Assembly: GCA_937959065.1 (NCBI GenBank)
Contig: CALGOI010000371.1
Coordinates: 1-34,003 of the forward strand
Length of the DNA: 34,003 nt
Reading direction: 5' to 3'
DNA from: an uncultured Ignavibacteriota bacterium
GTDB lineage: Bacteria; Bacteroidota; Ignavibacteria; Tepidaquicellales; Tepidaquicellaceae
The notes below the pieces were generated by a model that was not told the origin of the DNA, did no database searches, and saw only the letters and a list, made by a program, of their open reading frames with translations. Position 1 is the first letter of the stretch. Each line of letters begins with the position of its first letter. The position numbers were made by a program, and so were the translations under genes. Shown piece by piece: positions 23,606 through 29,557 of the stretch.

Positions 23606-25051
23606 ATGATTAAAAGCCGGTTAATTGAACTATACTTCTCGTTGGAAAAAGCTGAAATGCACAAGTTTGAGGATTTCATAGCCTCACCGTATTTTAATAA
23701 AAATTTGCATATTTTGGCATTATTTTCTCATCTTAAAAAGATCTATCGAAAAGAAGGCGTTTATGAAATTAATAAAGAAAGTGTGTGGAAAACGGTTTTC
23801 CCGGATGAGGTTTATAATGATAAAAAGATGCGTGAGCTTGTTTCGAAAGGAATAATGCTCATCGAAGATTATCTATATTTCAATAATATAAAGACCAACC
23901 GGATCCATTACTACGATACTCTGCTGACGGTATTCAATCGGAATAACCTGGAAAAATCCTATACAACCCACCTTAATAGACTGGAAAAATTCTTTAAAGA
24001 AAAGAATAATGTGGATATGCTTTATTACCATGAATATATTCAACTTCTGCTGCAGAAGAACAATCACCTGATTGTAAATCCGGAAAAGAATATTGTGGAA
24101 TTGCTTAATAATCTTTCTATTCTAAAAGATCACATCGGGATATATAATTACTTGCTAATATTAAATTATGTACATATAGCTAAAAGTCTTTCCTCCAGTC
24201 TGAAACTTGATGAAATAGTATATGAAAAACTGCTTAATGAGGTGAACATATTCATCAAGGAGAATCGTAAAGAGGTTATGGATAAGCATCCCTTGTTGTA
24301 TTCTTTCTATCTAATTTTAATGGCTTATGACAACTCAGAGGATACAAAGCATTACTTCACGCTTAAAGGATTTACCATGAATAAGCTAAAAGAGTTTTCT
24401 AATGAGCAGAAAGGATATCTTTATTACAATCTCCATAATTATGCGATGGTTCGGCTCTCAAAAGGCGATGGTGATTTCAAAAAAGAAGCTTTCGATACAA
24501 TAGTTTACTTCGAAAAGAACTCTAACATTTTTGATGATGAAAACTTTGGGTATCTTGATTTTTTGAATATTGTTAAGCTTGGAATAGAGAGGGAAGAGTT
24601 AAACTGGGTTGAAAAGTTTATACAAAAGTATAAAGAAAAGATAGTTTACCAGTATAGGAAAAGTACGTATTGTTACGCAATGTCGTTGGTTCAATTTTCG
24701 AAAAAGGAATTTGATAAAGCTTTAGAGAATTTAAACCAGGTTGAATTTCATGATTACTACTTCTACCTGAATGCTAAGACCCTGCAAATAAAAGTTTATT
24801 TTGAGATCAAAGAAGTTGAGGGAATACTTTCGATTATAGACTCTAACAGGCATTTTTTTAAAAAGAAACTGCATCTACCCGAGTATCTCTAATAACAGTA
24901 CAAAAAATTCTTTTCCTATGTAAACAGATTGATTAGAATAGAACGATGGAAGAAGAATAAAATCGAGGACTTATATATCGAAATTGAAAAAGACGATCTG
25001 TATTTGAATAAAAAGTGGCTCTTGGAAAAAACGAAAGAACTTTCCATATGA
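23606..25051 (+). pseudogene. Long helical protein of unknown function, interrupted by tandem TAA TAA
   Basis: The 428-aa upstream part is rich in Lys, Glu, Tyr and Leu, all-helical, starting MIKSRLIELYFSLEKAEMHK and with TPR-like stretches (KKEFDKALENLNQVEFHDYY). No known domain is recognised; such proteins of about 480 aa occur in this bacterial group. At 24890-24895 two stops in a row (TAA TAA) follow LPEYL. The same frame then stays open for 51 codons with the same style (QYKKFFSYVNRLIRIERWKK, KDDLYLNKKWLLEKTKEL), ending TGA 25049-25051, and a hairpin begins 9 bases later. So the original gene almost certainly ended at 25051. Either the last ~50 residues are lost or the stops are errors. 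Confidence 0.72.
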
Positions 25052-25059
25052 AAAACTGA

Positions 25060-25081
25060 GCGGCATTTGGGGAAATACCGC
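25060..25081 (+). terminator. Weak hairpin terminator after the 23606-25051 gene
   Basis: GCGGCATTT, loop GGGG, AAATACCGC: a 9-pair stem with one C-A mismatch, followed by a poor T tract (CCGCTTTGTTG). Its place supports 25051 as the original end of the upstream gene. Confidence 0.5.
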
Positions 25082-25137
25082 CCGCTTTGTTGTGTAAGGG
25101 ATAAAATATGAAAGTAAAAAATGGTGAGATCGAAACT

Positions 25138-25690
25138 TTATAACTTAACTCTAACTCCTCCCTGTATAGTGTAAAAATTATTTGATTTCTGTCCTTCAAA
25201 AATACCATGATAACTTCCTCTGACTGTTAAACCAAGTGTTTTACTTACCGAAACCTCACCACCTATGCTTCCGCTGAGACCAAGATTGATTTTATCTGTC
25301 ATCCTCAGAAGTATAAATATATCCCCCCAAAGCAACATCAAAAAAAATAGAACTGTTTATGCCGCTAAGATTAACGTAGTATCTTGGTCCGTATGTCATC
25401 TGGACCATCGAGGAAGACTCAATCTCATCTCTCATTGAATTGTAACTAACCTCTCCTCCCAGAGATAATTTTTCATTCACGTCGTAAGCTACTCTTAAAC
25501 CAATTATACCTGATGAGCCGATTTCTTTTGAAGATTGTTTTTTATTTTGTGAAATACCTCCGTATAAAGTAAGGCTGTAATTATCCGGTTCGATTACCGG
25601 CTTTTTTACTTTTTGTGAGTGGGCTATCGTAAAGCAAGGGAAAATGATAAAGAGTGCTGTCAGTAAAGCTAATGTCTTTGTTGTTTTCAT
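25138..25690 (-). pseudogene. Outer-membrane barrel protein (paralogue 3 of 3), frameshifted
   Basis: A signal peptide (MKTTKTLALLTALFIIFPCF) and barrel strands (YSLTLYGGISQN, GLRVAYDVNEKLSLGGEV, GPRYYVNLSGINSSIFFDVA) are in one frame down to GGYIYTSEDDR-stop at 25292. The rest (KINLGLSGSIGGEVSVSKTL to FYTIQGGVRVKL) is in another frame from about 25310 to 25138. Compared with the paralogue at 22197-22781, roughly 14 residues of the loop after GGY(I/M) are missing at the junction, so one out-of-frame deletion of about 40 bases could explain both the shortening and the frameshift. Otherwise the sequence is well preserved, implying recent damage. Confidence 0.82.
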
Positions 25691-25938
25691 TTTTGTTAGG
25701 GTTAATTTTTATTAGTAAAATTTTCTTTTTCAAATTTCTTAATAGCAAATTAATCCTCACAACACTAATTCAAAAAGAATTATTGGAATGTTTGTAGTTC
25801 AGGATTTTTCGAAAATATGTAAGTACTTTGAGAGCCTAAATATGTAAAATCAGTGGATTAGTTAAAATTGGAGTTTTTATGTAAAGGAATAAATGTTGGA
25901 TTTGTCGTAGAATGGAAGTGAATATTACTGATGAAAAG
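25691..25938. other. AT-rich intergenic region
   Basis: No gene, RNA or convincing hairpin seen. The damaged barrel gene starts at its left edge, so its promoter should lie here. The right edge meets the DUF1801 remnant. Confidence 0.5.
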
Positions 25939-26043
25939 TTAAAAGACAAGATCCCGGAGCTGCATTAGTTTCTTCCTTATCTTTGTTGGATAATAGTCAA
26001 AAACTTTCGCAACCCCGAGATCTTTAAATGGAAACTTATGCAT
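25939..26043 (-). pseudogene. DUF1801-like N-terminal remnant
   Basis: A 34-codon frame reads MHKFPFKDLGVAKVFDYYPT then KIRKKLMQLRDLVF and stops. VAKVFDYYP..IRKKL..LRDL is the opening helix pair of DUF1801 (YdhG/CyaY-like) proteins, which are normally 110-140 aa. No continuation was found in other frames to the left, so the rest is deleted. DUF1801 genes often occur with DoxX, DHFR-family, VOC and DinB genes, and this one lies 17 bases beyond the DoxX gene at the end of just such a cluster. It is probably a decayed last member. Confidence 0.6.
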
Positions 26044-26060
26044 TTAATAAGTTACACTCT

Positions 26061-26504
26061 TTATACGCCCGGTTCAATTCTGTTACTCTTCTTAAATATC
26101 ATCGAGTCCAGGCTGTACTTACCTGCACCAATAAACATTAAAGCTATAAACACACACATTAGCTCAAGAGGATGAAAGACCCTTCCCCACGCGTCCATCC
26201 TTGATAGGTGGGTAGCCGTCGCTACTAACATTGTGAATGCTAAAAAAAATGAGGAAGTACGTGTGAATAATCCAATGAGTATCAGAAGACCTCCACCGAA
26301 TTCACTTGCAGCAGCCATAAATCCCCAGAAGGTAGGAGCGAATGAAATTCCAAGGTTACTCATTGCTCCGCCGATTTTAGTCCATAATTCCGGTCCGCCT
26401 GTTATCTTTGGCAGTCCATGAACGAGTAAAAAGGAAATGCCTACTCCTAGTCTCAATACCAGTAAACCCAGGTCTTTGTGTTTTTCGAAGAAGTTTTTTA
26501 ACAT
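26061..26504 (-). CDS. DoxX family membrane protein
   Basis: 147 aa with four membrane segments. GLLVLRLGVGISFLLVHGLP and the AASEFGGGLLILIGLFTRTS motif are diagnostic of DoxX/DoxD-like (SURF4-related) proteins. Some members take part in thiosulfate oxidation or in membrane-associated oxidoreductase complexes; most are of unknown role. It follows the minus-strand accessory cluster with a 112-base gap that shows no feature, so it may have its own promoter. No link with the sulfur operon at 9633-11761 is seen. Confidence 0.92.
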   Translation of the reverse strand: MLKNFFEKHKDLGLLVLRLGVGISFLLVHGLPKITGGPELWTKIGGAMSNLGISFAPTFWGFMAAASEFGGGLLILIGLFTRTSSFFLAFTMLVATATHLSRMDAWGRVFHPLELMCVFIALMFIGAGKYSLDSMIFKKSNRIEPGV

Positions 26505-26616
26505 TTTGTGAATGAGTTAGTTTTTGGTTATCATCCATAACCTTCATATATGATTAATAGTGCCTGAAAATTAATTTTCATCATAAGTTTCAGGTACAAA
26601 TATTCTCTTAGCTATT

Positions 26617-27183
26617 TTATTTTTGATTTGGTGTATACGTGTTTAATACTATTCCGCAATCGAATGCCTGTGATTCTTTTAACTTGAGATTTAGTCTTTG
26701 ATCTCCATCTCCGAAGATCCGAAGTCCGTTTCCGATAGCGGTTGGATTTACAAAAAGATTGTACTCGTCTATCCTGTTCTCTTTTATCAGGCTGGAAACA
26801 AAATCTGCGCCTCCATACACAATTATGTCTTTGCCATCCTGTTTTTTGAGCTCATCTATCTTATCTGTGGAATGCTCAAGTATGGTGTTATTCCACTTGG
26901 ACTCATCCAGCGTCTTTGAAAAAACATATTTCCGGTATTCCACCATAAGTTTGGCAAAAGGATATTCTTCACTTTCCGGTTTATCCATATAGTTTTCCCA
27001 GTGTGTTACAAAACCATCTGTCATTTTCCTTCCAAGAAGGATTGTATCGCAAGAGTGTGTCAGCCCTTCGACATATTGTTTAATGTCATCACTCCAGCCC
27101 CATGTCATCCAGTCAAGTTCTCCGTTTGGACCGCCAACAAAACCATCGATACTTATCTGTACCTGTAATTTTAATTTTCTCAT
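26617..27183 (-). CDS. Dihydrofolate-reductase-family (RibD C-terminal-like) protein
   Basis: 188 aa, intact. LKLQVQISIDGFVGGPNGEL, DTILLGRKMTDGF and DIIVYGGADFVSSLIKENRI are the NADPH-fold signatures of the DHFR/RibD-C family; GGADF corresponds to the nucleotide-binding glycine motif. These stand-alone proteins are not proven to reduce dihydrofolate. It is a homologue of the broken gene at 18598-19162. It follows the PhnB-like gene by 19 bases and belongs to the minus-strand cluster starting at 29353. Confidence 0.9.
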   Translation of the reverse strand: MRKLKLQVQISIDGFVGGPNGELDWMTWGWSDDIKQYVEGLTHSCDTILLGRKMTDGFVTHWENYMDKPESEEYPFAKLMVEYRKYVFSKTLDESKWNNTILEHSTDKIDELKKQDGKDIIVYGGADFVSSLIKENRIDEYNLFVNPTAIGNGLRIFGDGDQRLNLKLKESQAFDCGIVLNTYTPNQK

Positions 27184-27202
27184 TATCTGATTAATTTAAA
27201 TT

Positions 27203-27688
27203 TTACGAATTCATCGCTTTTTCGATCTCAGCCAAATCGAATTTCTTCATCTGCATCAACGCCCCCAATGCCTTCCTTGCTTTTTCAGAATCTCCCTTCA
27301 TTACTTCTTCCCAGTTCTCCGGGATGATCTGCCAGGAAAGACCATATTTATCTTTCAGCCATCCGCACATTGATTCCTCGCCGCCGTCTGATGTAAGTTT
27401 ATCCCAGAAGTAATCGATTTCTTCCTGGTCCTTACAATTCACTATTAGCGAGACAGACTCATTGAATTTGAAAATTGGAACGCCATTTAAATCAAGAAAT
27501 GCCCTTCATTCTATCTCAAATGAAACTGTCATTACTGAACCAACAGGCCTGTTAACCGGGTCTGCCATTTCTTCGCTATAATACGTTGTTGTGTTGATCT
27601 TTGAATTTTTGAATATCGATGTGTAAAATTTTGCTGCTTCTTCTGCCTGGTTGTCAAACCAGAGGCATGTTCCTAATTTATCTGCCAT
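27203..27688 (-). pseudogene. PhnB-like VOC protein with in-frame TGA
   Basis: A 161-codon frame from ATG 27688 to TAA 27203. N-part MADKLGTCLWFDNQAEEAAK followed by FYTSIFKNSKI and SVMTVSFEIE; C-part RAFLDLNGVPIFKFNESVSL, then IVNCKDQEEIDYFWDKL and MCGWLKDKYGLSWQIIP. This is the PhnB / 3-demethylubiquinone methyltransferase-like VOC family (metal-binding glyoxalase fold). Between SFEIE and RAFLDLNG stands TGA (27506-27508), where the family has Gly (L-x-G-x-x-F). There is no other lesion. It is flanked by the 7-nt repeat array on its start side. Decay, readthrough or base error are all possible. Confidence 0.85.
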
Positions 27689-27701
27689 TATATATTTTTT
27701 T

Positions 27702-27757
27702 TAACTTTATACTTTTAACTTTGAACTTTTAACTTTGAACTTTCCCCTTTCCCCTTA
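27702..27757. repeat. Eight tandem 7-nt units (NNNCTTT) at a gene junction
   Basis: In-phase units on the plus strand: TAACTTT, ATACTTT, TAACTTT, GAACTTT, TAACTTT, GAACTTT, CCCCTTT, CCCCTTA. The last overlaps the stop codon of the DinB gene (27755-27757). In the direction of transcription (minus) the array begins at that stop and ends 13 bases before the PhnB-like ATG, so it forms the whole leader, as AAAGTTN units preceded by two AAGGGG-like units. Confidence 0.85.
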
Positions 27758-28249
27758 TTGGTATTTCATTGGCTCGTATCCAAGAATCCTTCTCCATAGT
27801 CCGATTTGCCCGATAAAATAAGCCTCCCTGTGAATTGAAAATGCAACCAGTTCAAAGTAAGGCATCTTCATATCTTCCATTTCGAATATCTTATCGAGTG
27901 TTTCGTCGGTCGTATTTACTAATGCTTCCCGTAGGATTGGTGTGACTTCATCCCAATCCTCTCTGTATGATAAGAGAGTTGGATATTGTGTCCCATCTTT
28001 TATCCCTTGGTAATCTTTGAAAAGATCATCCGCCTTTTGCTTATGACTTTCACCGGTAAGCAGATTTGCAAGTTCATACCTTTGCTGTACCAGACTCCCT
28101 GCCAGCCATGCAATATGGTTTGCCTTCGATTCCATTCTCCTATGCGCATCTTCATCTGATATTCCCTCTAATACGTTTCTAAAAAAAGTTGTATGTGTAT
28201 CATACAGGTATAATAGAGATTCGATACGTGTACTTTTTGTTTTTTCCAT
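27755..28249 (-). CDS. DinB-family protein (second copy in window)
   Basis: 164 aa from ATG 28249 (MEKTKSTRIESLLYLYDTHT); an upstream TTG at 28273 is a less likely start because it lies inside the repeat array. DinB four-helix fold with HIAWLAGSLVQQRYELANLL and the late IHREAYFIGQIGLWRRILG. His in ANHIAW and His in SIHREAYF can serve as metal ligands; the third is less clear. Enzymatic activity is unknown. It lies inside the minus-strand cluster with repeat arrays on both sides. Confidence 0.82.
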   Translation of the reverse strand: MEKTKSTRIESLLYLYDTHTTFFRNVLEGISDEDAHRRMESKANHIAWLAGSLVQQRYELANLLTGESHKQKADDLFKDYQGIKDGTQYPTLLSYREDWDEVTPILREALVNTTDETLDKIFEMEDMKMPYFELVAFSIHREAYFIGQIGLWRRILGYEPMKYQ

Positions 28250-28263
28250 TTTTGTATTTTTTT

Positions 28264-28292
28264 TAACTTTCAACTTTTAACTTTCTAACTTT
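28264..28292. repeat. Four 7-nt units (NAACTTT) at a gene junction
   Basis: TAACTTT, CAACTTT, TAACTTT, one extra C, then TAACTTT. In transcription direction (minus) the array starts 2 bases after the DUF1428 stop (28295-28297) and ends about 14 bases before the DinB ATG at 28249. It uses the same unit as the array at 27702-27757. Confidence 0.8.
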
Positions 28293-28294
28293 AG

Positions 28295-28711
28295 TTATTC
28301 TCCTACAAAAATTTTAAATCCTCCGAATGCCATCTTCTTCATATCAAATGGCATATTATTCATATCCACACAATCTTCGTTCAGCCGGGGATCCGCCATT
28401 ACTTTCTTATTGATTTTATTCCGGTCAGCTTTGGATCTGTATGTGATAAAAGCAAATACGATTGTTTCATCATCTTTTGGCTTTATGTAATCACCAAATC
28501 CTGTCATACCCTCTATATTCATATCGTCACCCATACTCTCGATGTAGTTTAACGCTCCGTGTTCAATCCATATCTTACGGGCTTTTTCGGACATTTTTTT
28601 GTATGCCTTTAGGTTTGCTGTTGGGACGGGAAGCAGGAATCCATCAACGTATTTTGCAGTGTTTTTGCTTGTAGATTTTTTCTTTACATCCTTTTTTGTT
28701 GTCTTTGCCAT
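28295..28711 (-). CDS. DUF1428 family protein
   Basis: 138 aa. KYVDGFLLPVPTANLKAYKK, then ARKIWIEHGALNYIE, FAFITYRSKADRNKINKKVM and FDMKKMAFGGFKIFV are the family pattern (YVDGf..pVp...l..Y......a..w.ehGal.y.E; vf.f..y.sra.rd..n.kvm.D; m.yGGF). Ferredoxin-like alpha/beta fold related to ABM proteins; no reaction is known. An extra basic N-terminus (MAKTTKKDVKKKSTSKNTA) precedes the domain and is unusual for the family. It lies 10 bases after the VOC gene. Confidence 0.9.
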   Translation of the reverse strand: MAKTTKKDVKKKSTSKNTAKYVDGFLLPVPTANLKAYKKMSEKARKIWIEHGALNYIESMGDDMNIEGMTGFGDYIKPKDDETIVFAFITYRSKADRNKINKKVMADPRLNEDCVDMNNMPFDMKKMAFGGFKIFVGE

Positions 28712-28721
28712 TTTTATTTTT

Positions 28722-29105
28722 TTAGATTTTGTAATCCTCTACTATTGATAAAATATTCCCGGCAGGGTCTTTAAACCATGCTACTGTTACTCCTTCATTT
28801 CTTGAAATTCCTTTTTCGTCTGTCTTGATGTCTCCTTCATATTGCTCGAAGGTAATTCCATCTCCTGTTAATTCATCGACTGTTTTTTCCACATCGTCAA
28901 CTATGAAATTTAATACTGTAAATTCAGCCGGTGTATGGCTCTCTTTTGGATAGATCATAGTTTTTTTATTATTGGAGTGCACTATTAAGTTTCCCATTCT
29001 TTCATCGAGCTCAACTTTTAAACCCAGCTTTTCTCCGTAAAAATCCTTTGCTTTAAATACATCATCAGTAGAGTAACTTCCGAATGTTTCTTTTATGTTT
29101 TGCAT
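28722..29105 (-). CDS. VOC (glyoxalase/bleomycin resistance) family protein
   Basis: 127 aa, one VOC domain. YSTDDVFKAKDFYGEKLGLK (first beta-alpha unit), VLNFIVDDVEKTVDELTGDG, and the end WFKDPAGNILSIVED with the conserved DPxGN and Glu metal ligand. Members include metal-dependent lyases, dioxygenases and binding proteins; the substrate is not predictable. AAAGGAGAATAAG precedes the ATG, a good ribosome site. It is the second gene of the cluster, 17 bases after the small gene at 29123-29353. Confidence 0.9.
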   Translation of the reverse strand: MQNIKETFGSYSTDDVFKAKDFYGEKLGLKVELDERMGNLIVHSNNKKTMIYPKESHTPAEFTVLNFIVDDVEKTVDELTGDGITFEQYEGDIKTDEKGISRNEGVTVAWFKDPAGNILSIVEDYKI

Positions 29106-29122
29106 CTTATTCTCCTTTAATT

Positions 29123-29353
29123 TTATTCGGTTATTAATTCTATATTAATTTTGTTCGCTTCAAGGAGTCCGAGTATTTTATGTATATCTATGCTTTCATT
29201 CGTAGATTCGACTCTCAGGATTTTATCACAGTCATCAAGGTCAAAGTTCATTATGTAATCAGGAAAACTTTTATTCAATTTTGAAATAATAATTTCACCG
29301 ATCAGTTTACTGCTCACATCAGTCTTAAATATTTCCACTTTTGAAGTATGCAT
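29123..29353 (-). CDS. Small ferredoxin-like-fold (HMA-like) protein without metal motif
   Basis: 76 aa. MHTSKVEIFKTDVSSKLIGE, then ISKLNKSFPDYIMNFDLDD, KILRVES and LLEANKINIELITE suggest a beta-alpha-beta-beta-alpha-beta fold as in HMA copper-chaperone-like domains, but the CxxC metal motif is missing (one Cys, in DDCDKILRV). Function is unknown. It is the first gene of the minus-strand accessory cluster: a TATATTTG -7 element (29385-29392, minus strand) lies upstream, followed by the repeated element copies. Confidence 0.68.
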   Translation of the reverse strand: MHTSKVEIFKTDVSSKLIGEIIISKLNKSFPDYIMNFDLDDCDKILRVESTNESIDIHKILGLLEANKINIELITE

Positions 29354-29384
29354 AAGTAAAATACTTATTGTTTTTAATTCTATA

Positions 29385-29392
29385 CAAATATA
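29385..29392 (-). promoter_or_regulatory. Candidate -7 element of the accessory cluster
   Basis: Reads TATATTTG on the minus strand, an exact TAnnTTTG fit, 32 bases before the ATG at 29353. No TTG stands at the -33 distance, which would suit an activator-dependent promoter. The repeated elements (29415-29514) lie just upstream. Confidence 0.5.
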
Positions 29393-29414
29393 AAACGGTT
29401 TTCCGAAATTTCCC

Positions 29415-29451
29415 GTGTGTTATTACGCCAATTTAAAGGGGCGATTACGAC
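29415..29451. repeat. Diverged copy C of the shared 37-nt element
   Basis: GCCA..TTTAAAGGGGCGATTACGAC matches copy A at 19 of 26 core positions, including TAAAGGG, GATT and CGAC. It lies exactly 63 bp (six helical turns) from copy A, in the same orientation. Probably a second regulator site for the minus-strand cluster. Confidence 0.5.
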
Positions 29452-29477
29452 AAATGTGAACCGGTTTTTATCAGAGG

Positions 29478-29514
29478 GGGTGTAAATGTGCCATCGTAAA
29501 GGGTTGATTGCGAC
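29478..29514. repeat. Copy A of the shared 37-nt element
   Basis: GGGTGTAAAT, two variable bases, GCCATCG, four variable bases, GGGTTGATTGCGAC. It is identical to copy B at 31543-31579 in 32 of 37 positions, same orientation. It lies in the 204-base region between the stop of the M14 carboxypeptidase and the start of the accessory cluster. No good TAnnTTTG follows at the right distance, so it is unlikely to be a plus-strand promoter itself. Confidence 0.75.
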
Positions 29515-29557
29515 TATGCAAAGAGCTTGTAGATTTTGCCTTAATTTAAAAGAATGA

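Noticed and set aside
26061..26504. DoxX as part of the sulfur oxidation system.
   Set aside because: It is 14 kb from the SQR operon, on the other strand, and in a different cluster; DoxX-family membership alone does not imply thiosulfate oxidation.
9404..27508. UGA read as glycine (as in some candidate-phylum bacteria), because two in-frame TGA codons stand at expected Gly positions.
   Set aside because: TGA is a true stop elsewhere here: after the T9SS end LILIK at 29558, in the ATGA overlap of the DUF4160 genes at 23120, and probably at 9201. Other interruptions are TAG and TAA. The gene content is Bacteroidota/Ignavibacteria-like.
27702..28292. CRISPR or tRNA-like interpretation of the short tandem repeats.
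   Set aside because: Units are 7 nt with no spacers and there are no cas genes; they are simple tandem repeats.
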